Made by a program: the position numbers and the translations under genes
In this document: one piece after another, positions 1-7,113 of the stretch
How positions within the stretch are numbered: the stretch's first letter is position 1
Layout: the number at the start of each line of letters is the position of its first letter
NCBI GenBank assembly: GCA_049322335.1
Contig: JBMORL010000027.1
Span: forward strand, 1-24,883
DNA from: JBMORL01 sp049322335
Lineage (GTDB): Bacteria > Bacteroidota > Bacteroidia > Flavobacteriales_D > UBA2798
Length of the DNA: 24,883 bases
Direction: 5' to 3'
The notes under the pieces: model-generated
Told to the model about the DNA's origin: nothing
The model's database searches: none
The model's input: the letters and a program-made list of their open reading frames with translations, nothing else

Positions 1-1902
1 TTCCTCCACACTCACCAAAAAAACCGACTGCACGGCAGCATAGGCATTTACTTTTCCCCATCCCCAGCGCGTGCTGCCCCCGGGAGGAATGGTTCCTGTA
101 AACGAATCGGTGCGGGCAGTGTTAATTAAAGCATCTTTTACCTGTTGCGGAGTAAGATTCGGATTGGCTTCCAGCAGTAACGAAACTATTCCCGTTATCA
201 TGGGTGCCGACATGGATGTTCCCGACAAACGGATAAAACCATAATTCAAACTGTTGAATGTAACAGTAGCAATAGGAGAAAATGTTCCCGGTGAATAATA
301 ATTTAGCGATGAACCAATATTGTTTCCCGGGGCTGAAATATCGGGTTTAAGCACTTCGTCCATTCTCGGGCCTTTGCTGGAAAAAGAAGTAATTCCTCCG
401 TTTGTTACATGGGCGGCTGCAGAAATAACACCGGATGTGACACTGGGATGTCCTATTCCGTAATTATCATCTCCTGATGTAGTGTAAATGCTCGAATAAT
501 ACGTAAACACATTTCCCCAGTTGCCACCGCCATAAATAGTTTTCCGGGTGTTCCAGTAATGAACAGTGCCCGAATCTGCAGAAGAGATCATGCACACCTT
601 AAAATTTGCATTGGTGCATTTCACATCAATCGACATCTGTGGCCTTCCGTTCAGCGCATGGGCGGAGTCAGTTATAGCAATATACCATATCGTATCCACA
701 CCGGTAACCATAAATGTATCAATATAGGCAGGATTTGTATTGGTATTCATCACCGGTGTTTGAACCAGTAACTGGCCAACGCTGCCTAAAATCCGTATGC
801 GGTTCGAGAAATTATGACCCTGTTCTCCCCACATCGTAATGGTTTGGCCCCATAAGAGAGTATCGCCTCCATAGGCAAATCCTCCTATGCGGGTGCGGAT
901 AGAATCGTTGGCAAAATCTTTCCGGATATGAAAATTTACTCCTGCATTGTTGGCAGCGCTCACCACAAACACCACTCCCGAATCGATGTAAGATTCTATC
1001 GCCTGCGAAAAAAGCGAAGTTCCATCGAGCGGGTTATTTCTGTATGATCCGAAACTGTTATTGATCACGAGGCGTTTTCCCAGTGAGTCGGCAATGCGAT
1101 ACATCCAGTCATACGCATCCAGTGAATAGGAAATATTGCCGCCCATCTGGCTGAAAAGAAGGTCGGACTCAAATCCAACACCGCGATAAGCTGTTCCTGC
1201 ACCGGCTCCTCCGGCAATCCCCGCCACGTGAGTTCCGTGATAATTGGAAACATAAGAAAAAGTATCTGCCTGTGCTGCGAGTAATTCTGTTTGCCCGTAA
1301 TAAACCGTTCCGGTCGAAAATCCTGCAGGAGGAGGACCGCTGGTTTTGGCCTGGTCCCATGCTGCCAGCACCCGGTAATTTGTCATGGAAGTATCATAAA
1401 ACACCGGGTGTGAATAATCAAATCCCCAGTCGACTATGCCTGTAATTACATTTTTTCCGGTATAGGATTGGGGAAGATTGATGCCGAGATGCACACTGTC
1501 GGCTCTTGTATCGGGAACAGCACCATCCAGAAGAGGTTCTGTTTTTTCGGCCATTTCCATGTATTCAATTCCCGGAAATGAAAATTGAGCATGAAATAAC
1601 TCCACCGGAACACTAAGGCTGGCTACGTTACCCACTAATGCTCCCGGCAGGAAACCATTTTCGCGGGCGATGGTTTTGTTGTAGGAAGAATTTACTTTGC
1701 ATAAAACCGAGACATAATAATTTCCGTTTATTTTATTCACAGGGTAACACTGCTGAATTTTTTTGGATGGAATTCCGCGGTTGGCATCCAGGTCTTTTTG
1801 AATCACTTGCATGGCGCCAATGGTAAAGGCGGGAAAACGGGTTTGGGAGAAACCACCGGAAGTAATAACCACCAGTAAAAAAAGGATAAATGGCTTTTTC
1901 AT
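1..1902 (-). CDS. Subtilisin-like S8 serine peptidase, secreted (C-terminus beyond window edge)
   Basis: A 634-codon frame stays open from the ATG at 1902 to the left edge, so the C-terminus lies outside the window. An N-terminal signal peptide (MKKPFILFLLVVITSGGFSQ) points to export. The S8 catalytic triad is complete: Asp158 in GIVDWGFDYSHP, His222 in NYHGTHVAGIAGG and Ser563 in LSGTSMSAPM; an SAANNAG segment probably carries the oxyanion-hole Asn. The gap of about 340 residues between His and Ser is long for a minimal subtilisin and suggests an inserted beta domain in the catalytic region, as in many large Bacteroidota subtilases. The visible end (AVQSVFLVSVEE) resembles the linker that often precedes a T9SS sorting domain, but that domain cannot be seen. 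The gene is divergent from the T9SS protein at 2052. The peptidase call is very secure; its substrate is unknown. Confidence 0.95.
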   Translation of the reverse strand, partial: MKKPFILFLLVVITSGGFSQTRFPAFTIGAMQVIQKDLDANRGIPSKKIQQCYPVNKINGNYYVSVLCKVNSSYNKTIARENGFLPGALVGNVASLSVPVELFHAQFSFPGIEYMEMAEKTEPLLDGAVPDTRADSVHLGINLPQSYTGKNVITGIVDWGFDYSHPVFYDTSMTNYRVLAAWDQAKTSGPPPAGFSTGTVYYGQTELLAAQADTFSYVSNYHGTHVAGIAGGAGAGTAYRGVGFESDLLFSQMGGNISYSLDAYDWMYRIADSLGKRLVINNSFGSYRNNPLDGTSLFSQAIESYIDSGVVFVVSAANNAGVNFHIRKDFANDSIRTRIGGFAYGGDTLLWGQTITMWGEQGHNFSNRIRILGSVGQLLVQTPVMNTNTNPAYIDTFMVTGVDTIWYIAITDSAHALNGRPQMSIDVKCTNANFKVCMISSADSGTVHYWNTRKTIYGGGNWGNVFTYYSSIYTTSGDDNYGIGHPSVTSGVISAAAHVTNGGITSFSSKGPRMDEVLKPDISAPGNNIGSSLNYYSPGTFSPIATVTFNSLNYGFIRLSGTSMSAPMITGIVSLLLEANPNLTPQQVKDALINTARTDSFTGTIPPGGSTRWGWGKVNAYAAVQSVFLVSVEE

Positions 1903-1925
1903 AGCGCGGGCTTTGCGGAAAGATA

Positions 1926-1933
1926 CAAAATTA
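1926..1933 (-). promoter_or_regulatory. Candidate -7 box for the S8 peptidase
   Basis: On the minus strand this reads TAATTTTG, matching the Bacteroidota -7 consensus TAnnTTTG, 23 nt upstream of the ATG. No good TTTG -33 element is visible at the expected distance, so this is a moderate call. Confidence 0.4.
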
Positions 1934-2002
1934 TTTTTACGCCCCCTTAATTATATCTCATATAGAAGTGTTTTTAACAGGACTGCAAAAAAACGACAGG
2001 TT

Positions 2003-2036
2003 TTTGTTATATCCGTAGCAGAATTATTTATATTTG
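2003..2036 (+). promoter_or_regulatory. Bacteroidota-type promoter for the 2052 gene
   Basis: TTTG at 2003-2006, a 22-nt spacer, then TATATTTG at 2029-2036: both elements match the TTTG / TAnnTTTG consensus. The expected start of transcription lies only about 8-10 nt before the ATG at 2052, leaving a very short leader without a Shine-Dalgarno sequence. Confidence 0.6.
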
Positions 2037-2051
2037 ATGTAAACACACCCT

Positions 2052-4178
2052 ATGAAAAACCTGCTGTTTTCATTTTTTTTGCTGATCCAGTTTTGTGCAG
2101 TAAAAAATGGTTTCTCACAAAATTATTATGAAAGATATTACAACCTCGGAGTCGTAAGTGATGAAGGCCGTGATATGATCCAGTTGCAGGACAGTGGTTT
2201 TGCATTGATTGGCCGCACTTATAATACACCCGGTGGCGATGCGGATATATGGCTGGTGCGTACAAATCAAAACGGAGATACACTCTGGACCAAACGATAT
2301 GGGGGAACAGGTGGCGAGTGGGCTTATTCCATTGATACCTGTGCTGGCGGAGGATTTGTGATTGCAGGCAATACTACCAGCTACGGTTCGGGTACTCCTT
2401 CAACCAGCAACTGGTATTTTATCCGTACTAACCAAAATGGCGACACCCTTCTCACAAAAGTGTATGGAAATACACAAAACGACCGGTTGTATCATGCCAT
2501 TCAAACCAACGATGGCGGATACATTCTTTGCGGATGGATAGGAAGTGGCGGTGCAATAGGATATATGCGTAAACTGGATATAGCAGGAAATACGGTGTGG
2601 ACTGCCAGCTATGGGGGCGGGATTAATTATGCCGTGGAAGAGCCCAGCGGGGATATTGTGGTTTCGGGAAGCGTGTTTTCTTCTACGTGGGATTTAAGTA
2701 TCAGGAGATATACTTCTGCCGGTGTATTTGTAACAGGAAAAGTGTATCACTCGGGTGCTACATGGGGAGATGGAGGGCCTTTTCTGAAAGCGACTCCTGA
2801 TGGGGGTTATATTATTGGTGGAATATCCGGTTATCTCGGTTCGATGGATCCGTGGATCGTGAAAACAGATGCGAACCTCGACTCTACGTGGGCAAGGAAA
2901 ATTTATTCTCTTTTCACCGGAGTATACGACTGGACCAGTCGTGATTTTTCTATATATCCCGTTCAGAATGGTTATATTCTCGGGGGAACTTACCTGAGCC
3001 AGCTGAAAATTGTAAAACTCAATATGAATGGAACCACAGCATGGACACAATCATTCGGGGGAAGTTCTTCCTCCGAGTATGGTTATACAGCTATTCCCAC
3101 TCTGGGTGGTGGACTGGCAGCTGTCGGTTTCAGTAATTTTATTGGTGGGGGTGGTAATTACGATTATTACCTGGTGAAAACAGATAGCGCAGGATGTACC
3201 GGCCCTCCGCAACAACCGGGTTCTATTTCCGGTTCAACTTCCCTTTGCGCCAATGCAAATACTACGTATTCGATAACAGCAGTCCCCAACGCTACATCCT
3301 ACATCTGGTCATTACCTTCGGGATGGACGGGTACCAGTACCACCAATTCCATAAATATCACTATCGACACTAACCCGGGTACCGTTAGCGTAAGCGCTGT
3401 GAGCTCCTGTGGAGTTTCGTTACCACAAACACTTTCTGTCAGCATCCAAACGGCTCCTGTCACACCTTCTGCTATTTCAGGAGATACGAGCTATTGCGAA
3501 AACAGCGGGAATATGGTTTTCTCCATTCCTTCCGACCCCAATGCTACCGGATACACATGGACTTTGCCAACTAACTGGGTAGGGACATCCGCTACCAATA
3601 CCATCAGCGCCACACCCATTTTTAATAGCGGTACTGTAGCAGTAACGGCCAATAATGCCTGCGGAAATTCTTCCCCGCAAACATTGTTTGTTACTTATCA
3701 TGCGCTTCCTGCTATTACTTATTTCCAGGATCCCGATGTGATTTGTGATGTGGTGGATTCGTTGTTGCTGGATGATGCCACACCGGCAGGAGGTACGTAT
3801 AGCGGAACGGGAGTAAGTAACGGTTATTTTCATCCTCCCGTGGCCGGAACAGGGATGCATGTAATTTTTTACAATTATACCGACCAGTTTGGTTGTTCCA
3901 ATATGGATACGGAAAGTATTACCGTAACCACCTGCACAGTCGTAGAAGAAAATGAAAAGGAAGAAATGATTGTTTATCCCAATCCCGCCAGCGGATTTTT
4001 ATATATCGTGCCATTTTCTTCTGTTTATTCTGTGCGCGTATATGATCCCTGCGGTAAGTTAGCAGGTATTTATACCAATGCAACGGTTATCGAAATCAGT
4101 AACCTTTCTCCGGGAATGTATGTACTGGAACTGGAAGATGAAAACAGCATACGAAGGGAAAAAGTATTGGTTTACTAA
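2052..4178 (+). CDS. Large secreted repeat/PKD-like protein with T9SS type A sorting domain
   Basis: A 708-residue exported protein. It has a signal peptide (MKNLLFSFFLLIQFCAVKNGFSQ). Residues ~25-380 hold repeated blocks of the type GGYILCGW / WTKRYGGTGGEW / IVKTDANLDSTW spaced about 50-60 residues apart, typical of beta-propeller-like repeats in Bacteroidota surface proteins. Two PKD/Ig-like modules follow (from GSISGSTSLCANA and from AISGDTSYCENSG), then a Cys-containing module ending TESITVTTC. The C-terminal ~70 residues form a T9SS sorting domain (VYPNPASGFLYI ... LSPGMYVLELED ... KVLVY), which directs passage through the outer membrane and anchoring or release. No catalytic residues were recognised, so a structural or adhesive role is an inference. 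The start is supported by the promoter just upstream and by the signal peptide. Confidence 0.93.
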   Translation: MKNLLFSFFLLIQFCAVKNGFSQNYYERYYNLGVVSDEGRDMIQLQDSGFALIGRTYNTPGGDADIWLVRTNQNGDTLWTKRYGGTGGEWAYSIDTCAGGGFVIAGNTTSYGSGTPSTSNWYFIRTNQNGDTLLTKVYGNTQNDRLYHAIQTNDGGYILCGWIGSGGAIGYMRKLDIAGNTVWTASYGGGINYAVEEPSGDIVVSGSVFSSTWDLSIRRYTSAGVFVTGKVYHSGATWGDGGPFLKATPDGGYIIGGISGYLGSMDPWIVKTDANLDSTWARKIYSLFTGVYDWTSRDFSIYPVQNGYILGGTYLSQLKIVKLNMNGTTAWTQSFGGSSSSEYGYTAIPTLGGGLAAVGFSNFIGGGGNYDYYLVKTDSAGCTGPPQQPGSISGSTSLCANANTTYSITAVPNATSYIWSLPSGWTGTSTTNSINITIDTNPGTVSVSAVSSCGVSLPQTLSVSIQTAPVTPSAISGDTSYCENSGNMVFSIPSDPNATGYTWTLPTNWVGTSATNTISATPIFNSGTVAVTANNACGNSSPQTLFVTYHALPAITYFQDPDVICDVVDSLLLDDATPAGGTYSGTGVSNGYFHPPVAGTGMHVIFYNYTDQFGCSNMDTESITVTTCTVVEENEKEEMIVYPNPASGFLYIVPFSSVYSVRVYDPCGKLAGIYTNATVIEISNLSPGMYVLELEDENSIRREKVLVY

Positions 4179-4186
4179 CCTGTTTC

Positions 4187-4387
4187 ATGCGCAACACCAC
4201 CAAACTCAAACATATTCTTGTCCATTACAGCATTTGCATGGATATGGATGAAAAGCAAGCCATTTCCATCCACATGGTAGCCAAAGAAAATCCTGATCAG
4301 ATGTTTACAGTAGAAGCGGAATCCTATTCACGTGCGGTGGCGAAGGCGTATGCGGAAGCGATGAAAAGAGTGAAGAAAGGAAAATGA
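4187..4387 (+). CDS. Small conserved-looking hypothetical protein (66 aa)
   Basis: This ORF starts 8 nt after the stop of the preceding T9SS gene, a spacing consistent with cotranscription. The 66-residue product has no signal peptide or membrane segment. It ends in a basic helical stretch (YSRAVAKAYAEAMKRVKKGK) preceded by a probable beta hairpin (QAISIHMVAKENPDQMFTVEAE). That layout looks like a folded small cytoplasmic protein rather than noise, but I do not recognise a named family. Function unknown. Confidence 0.55.
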   Translation: MRNTTKLKHILVHYSICMDMDEKQAISIHMVAKENPDQMFTVEAESYSRAVAKAYAEAMKRVKKGK

Positions 4388-4390
4388 TCT

Positions 4391-4424
4391 TTTGCATGGA
4401 ATTTTAAAAAAAACATTAAATTTA
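4391..4424 (+). promoter_or_regulatory. Promoter at the head of cassette array 1
   Basis: TTTG at 4391-4394, a 22-nt spacer and TAAATTTA at 4417-4424, one base off TAnnTTTG. The spacer equals that of the promoter at 2003-2036. It points into the cassettes and would play the part that the Pc promoter plays in integrons. The -7 part lies inside the repeated leader; the -33 part is unique to this copy. Confidence 0.45.
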
Positions 4425-4513
4425 CGTTGCCGCAATTTCAGAAGATGAAAAACAAACGATTACATCCGTTTATATTCGTTTGAAAACGGGGAGTGGCGGC
4501 TATACGCTAGTTA
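4415..4513 (+). repeat. Leader repeat, copy 1 (attI-like end of cassette array 1)
   Basis: About 99 bp shared with 11343-11438. The last 43 bp (4471-4513) are identical in both copies, and the upstream part is similar with scattered substitutions and one 3-nt gap. Identity stops just after CGCTAGTTA, exactly where the first cassette of each array begins (GTTACCCGC here, GTTATAAGCC in copy 2). That is the pattern expected of a fixed receiving site next to which different cassettes were inserted. No integrase gene adjoins it. Confidence 0.75.
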
Positions 4514-4531
4514 CCCGCAAGCAATTAAAGA

Positions 4532-4984
4532 ATGACACGACAGATTATAATATCGTTCAGTTTAGCGACATTCTCATTTGCTTTTTTTCCCTTTTATTGG
4601 TTCTATGAAGTTGGTGACAGACTTTATGACGCAAACAAATTATATTTTGTAGCTGAGGGCTTTCCACTCCCTTATTATTGTAGTACATCATCAATTATTG
4701 GCAATTCAGGCGACCATATGTTTAATCATTTTTACCTTTTTTTGGACTTCACCTTTCACTGGACATTTTGGCTTTCTCTCGGACTTTTGTTTCGCAAACG
4801 ACTGCAAAGCTTTTATCAACGCAAAAGGACTTTTTCACTTTCAATTACATGGGCTTTGGGTATTTTATCTGGACTGCTGTTCATTTTATTGATAAATTTT
4901 TATTACTTCACTAAGCTAGGAGAACGTTCGGACTGGTTTAATTTTGATAATGTAAAAATAACCTCAGTATCCTTATGGAGATAA
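4532..4984 (+). CDS. Cassette-borne membrane protein of unknown function (150 aa)
   Basis: First gene of cassette 1; its ATG is 22 nt after the cassette boundary. It has three hydrophobic segments: an N-terminal one (IIISFSLATFSFAFFPFYWFY), a middle aromatic one (FYLFLDFTFHWTFWLSLGLLF) and a third (WALGILSGLLFILLINFYYF). They are separated by short loops, with a basic loop (RKRLQSFYQRKR) between the second and third, so it is probably an inner-membrane protein. The sequence is strongly AT-rich. Its 3' end overlaps the next ORF by 10 nt, suggesting translational coupling and joint function. No family recognised. Confidence 0.75.
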   Translation: MTRQIIISFSLATFSFAFFPFYWFYEVGDRLYDANKLYFVAEGFPLPYYCSTSSIIGNSGDHMFNHFYLFLDFTFHWTFWLSLGLLFRKRLQSFYQRKRTFSLSITWALGILSGLLFILLINFYYFTKLGERSDWFNFDNVKITSVSLWR

Positions 4985-5538
4985 AGCCAATAAATATTAA
5001 TTTATTCCTTATTGCGCTTACAATTTTGTTTTGTAATTACACATTTCAAAAAAAGGAAATCGTAAAAACATACTGCTATGAATTTTCTCCATCATCTATA
5101 GATTGCACGTCTTGTAGTTATAGAACATTTTATTTTATTGAGTTAAACATTTCCAAAAAGAAATTTAAAAAGGAAACTTACGGAATTTGTAGAGGTTGCG
5201 GGTGGCAGCCTGACAATTTATATTATAGTGAGGAAAGCGGAATAATTACAAAATATAACGACACTATTAATTTTTTGAAAGGGAAAAAAATCAAAACTCT
5301 TTCGTGGTCGACAAAACAAAAAGAAATAATTACGGAGTATCCTTTCCTATTTAACAACTATATCACATTAACAGACTCGAGTTGTCTTGTGTATTACGAC
5401 CTTGATGATGTAAAAAGACAAATGAAATATATTAACTCCACACATTACGACAATTATCTTGCTTGTCCAAATACAAAACTTGGCGACTTAAGAAAAGATT
5501 ATGAAAAATGGAAAGACACATTAATTAACAATTGGTAG
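4975..5538 (+). CDS. Cassette-borne hypothetical protein with N-terminal membrane anchor or signal (187 aa)
   Basis: Second gene of cassette 1, overlapping the preceding ORF by 10 nt. An N-terminal hydrophobic run (INLFLIALTILFCNYTF) suggests export or membrane anchoring; the Cys there is not in a clean lipobox. The rest is soluble and carries pairs of cysteines (CTSCSY near residue 45 and CRGCGW near residue 73) that could bind metal or form disulfides. The C-terminus is charged (LRKDYEKWKDTLINNW). The stop is 10 nt before the cassette-end word GCGGGTAAC. No family recognised. AT-rich, like its partner. Confidence 0.75.
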   Translation: MEIKPININLFLIALTILFCNYTFQKKEIVKTYCYEFSPSSIDCTSCSYRTFYFIELNISKKKFKKETYGICRGCGWQPDNLYYSEESGIITKYNDTINFLKGKKIKTLSWSTKQKEIITEYPFLFNNYITLTDSSCLVYYDLDDVKRQMKYINSTHYDNYLACPNTKLGDLRKDYEKWKDTLINNW

Positions 5539-5548
5539 CGTTTTGCCA

Positions 5549-5742
5549 GCGGGTAACAGCGTGCGGTTGCTATTGCCGGGACAGTGGAACCTTTAATGGT
5601 TCGTTTCCAAATAAGCTGTGGGCGTTAAGCAAAAATTACTTTTCAAAGGCAGAAAACTTTAATTATTTTTGCTTAACTTGTGCTCTGAACGGAACGTTTC
5701 CAAAAACGGCAACAGCAACCAGCACGCAAAACGTTAGTAGCC
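5549..5742 (+). repeat. attC-like recombination site between cassettes 1 and 2
   Basis: Order: GCGGGTAAC (5549-5557), spacer A, left arm 5559-5578, inner region, right arm 5707-5727, AAAAC, then GTTAGTAGCC (5733-5742). The arms pair at 19 of 20 positions with a single bulged A at 5721, recalling the extrahelical bases of attC sites. A second, nested perfect 13-bp stem lies inside (5624-5636 with 5665-5677, GTTAAGCAAAAAT). The two end words do not pair with each other; each pairs with the other end of its own cassette, as in integrated integron cassettes. At about 194 bp it is long for an attC site. Confidence 0.7.
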
Positions 5743-5745
5743 ATT

Positions 5746-6378
5746 ATGACAGACATTAAGACCATACAAGTTGTTGACAGTTGGGACTTGACTTCTATTG
5801 GAATAATTGCAGAACTGAAACATTCATTTAATGGACTTCAGAGTGGCTTAATAATCAAATCTCAATCGACAGGAAACGAATGGAGAATTAAGAAAAGAAT
5901 TTTATTTAGCCACACTTATGGTAAGCAAAAAACGTTTTCCAATGAAACGACTACTCAGTCCTTTCTAAGTTTCGACAGTATGGAAAAACAAATTGTTTCC
6001 GCAAAAACCATTCTTGACAAAGAAGAAGATAATATTTTTCAATATCAATTGCAACCCATTGGACACAAATCAAAACCATTAATCGGTGACATACTTGTAG
6101 AAATGGTTATCCATAAATTTGCATGCCCTTGTTGTGGCTACAAGACATTTGGACATGAACCTGATGGCTCATACGATATTTGCAATGTGTGTTTTTGGGA
6201 GGACGATCCTATACAACTTGCAGACCCTGACTATGAGGGTGGTGCAAACAGAGTTTCTCTACGACAAGCGCAAAAGAATTTTCAGAAATTTGGCGCGTGC
6301 GAAGAAGACATGATAAAAAATGTTCAACAACCAAGTAAAGACGAAGCGAGAGACGAAAACTGGACGTGGTTAAAATAA
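5746..6378 (+). CDS. Cysteine-rich CPCC-domain protein (cassette cargo, 210 aa)
   Basis: Sole gene of cassette 2; the ATG lies 3 nt after the boundary word and the stop 5 nt before the closing word. Residues ~124-200 match the cysteine-rich CPCC family: Cys127-Pro-Cys129-Cys130 with Cys146-x-x-Cys149, followed by WEDDP, a DPDYEGGANRVSLRQAQ-type segment and NFQKFGACEED. The four cysteines probably bind zinc. The first ~120 residues form a separate, mostly beta domain that I do not recognise. CPCC proteins are common in accessory DNA and have been linked to polymorphic-toxin immunity loci, but no toxin partner is present here, so that role is speculative. Confidence 0.85.
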   Translation: MTDIKTIQVVDSWDLTSIGIIAELKHSFNGLQSGLIIKSQSTGNEWRIKKRILFSHTYGKQKTFSNETTTQSFLSFDSMEKQIVSAKTILDKEEDNIFQYQLQPIGHKSKPLIGDILVEMVIHKFACPCCGYKTFGHEPDGSYDICNVCFWEDDPIQLADPDYEGGANRVSLRQAQKNFQKFGACEEDMIKNVQQPSKDEARDENWTWLK

Positions 6379-6383
6379 ATAAC

Positions 6384-6459
6384 GGCTACTAACAGCACCT
6401 ACTGGCCATTGGGCAGAATCGGTCATCGTTTGCGAGCAAGACATAAGGCCACTTCGTGA
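6384..6459 (+). repeat. Incomplete attC-like site ending cassette 2
   Basis: GGCTACTAAC (6384-6393) is the exact complement of the start of cassette 2. After the spacer A the left arm begins GCACC, as in the site at 12405. A partner segment GGCCACTTCGTG at 6448-6459 pairs CAC and TGGCC with 6396-6407 around a 4-nt internal loop. The expected AnAAC-GTT after the right arm is missing; the sequence runs into AAATTT. The outer right end was probably lost or has decayed. Confidence 0.5.
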
Positions 6460-6621
6460 AATTTATTTGCTGCTCACTAAAAACCTAAGTATCTTTAAAT
6501 AAACATTTGAGGTTATAGAAAGTTGATGCTTCGAAAGCTAAGTAAAATGGAGTGCGGATATCCAAATAAGCATTTGCGCTACAGCAATTTCTATTTTTAA
6601 ATAAAATTAAAAGCGTTGAAT

Positions 6622-6744
6622 ATGATTAGGATGAAAAGAATATTATTTTTGGTTACCTTTATTTTGCTGTTTTCGTCTTCAAATGCACCCAATCAAAAAC
6701 TTATCTCTTTTGATAGCAGTAAATTTTATTCATGTTACGTATAA
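6622..6744 (+). pseudogene. Truncated secreted-protein start (40 codons)
   Basis: ATG at 6622 (or 6631) opens a 40-codon frame whose first part is a good signal peptide (MKRILFLVTFILLFSSSNA), followed by only ~20 residues before TAA. It looks like the 5' remnant of a secreted-protein gene cut off by a rearrangement at the end of the cassette array. A genuine secreted micropeptide is the alternative. Confidence 0.35.
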
Positions 6745-6774
6745 TTCAGAAGTCCACATTAAAGTAAGACACAG

Positions 6775-7113
6775 ATGGCATCAGAACAGAAATTTGTAGA
6801 TTTTATCCTTGACCAGGTTGGGTTTCCCCGGCAGGTTACAAGCAGGAAAATGTTTGGTGAGTACGGACTGTATTTCGACAACAAATTATTTGGCCTTGTT
6901 TGCGACAATAAACTATTTATAAAGCCTACACAGGCCGGAAGGGAATATATAAAAGAAGTTACCGAAGCCCCGCCCTATCCGGGAGCAAAACCGGTTTTTT
7001 TGATCGAAGAAAAACTGGATGACAGCGATTGGTTAAAAAAATTAGTAAAAATTACAGTTGACGAATTGCCGGAACCAAAACTTAAAAAAAATAAAAAGAA
7101 GAATAAAAAATAG
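6775..7113 (+). CDS. TfoX/Sxy N-terminal domain protein
   Basis: 112 residues matching the N-terminal domain of TfoX/Sxy: FVDFILDQVG, RKMFGEYGLYFDNKLFGLVCDNKLFIKPT and the ...YPGAKPVFLIEE stretch are typical. Full-length TfoX is a competence regulator in Gammaproteobacteria; Bacteroidota proteins with only this domain have no settled role. A lysine-rich tail (LKKNKKKNKK) could contact nucleic acid, which is inference. It stands alone, with the broken ORF upstream and no gene close downstream. Confidence 0.88.
   Translation: MASEQKFVDFILDQVGFPRQVTSRKMFGEYGLYFDNKLFGLVCDNKLFIKPTQAGREYIKEVTEAPPYPGAKPVFLIEEKLDDSDWLKKLVKITVDELPEPKLKKNKKKNKK

Larger units (their letters stand above)
4510..6459 (+). 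mobile_element. Integron-like cassette array 1 (two cassettes)
   Basis: Cassette 1 spans 4510-5732 and holds the ORFs at 4532 and 4975; cassette 2 starts at 5733 and holds the ORF at 5746. Each starts with a word whose exact reverse complement occurs shortly after its last stop codon: GTTACCCGC (4510-4518) with GCGGGTAAC (5549-5557), and GTTAGTAGCC (5733-5742) with GGCTACTAAC (6384-6393). All ORFs run in the same direction and nearly fill the cassettes. The genes are AT-rich compared with neighbours. The organisation is that of integron gene cassettes, but the core words differ from the canonical GTTRRRY and no integrase is present in the window. Confidence 0.65.
6379..6774. other. 396-bp intergenic stretch: cassette end plus gene remnant
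   Basis: The first ~80 bp hold the incomplete attC-like site. The remainder is AT-rich and carries one short ORF with a signal-peptide-like start (6622-6744). No promoter close to consensus or terminator was found. Confidence 0.5.

Noticed and set aside
559..771. Plus-strand frames inside 1-1902
   Set aside because: They are antisense shadows of the S8 peptidase, which has a complete catalytic triad.
5532..5759. 75-codon frame between cassettes 1 and 2
   Set aside because: It lies over the attC-like hairpin; its length comes from the inverted repeats and the peptide looks random.
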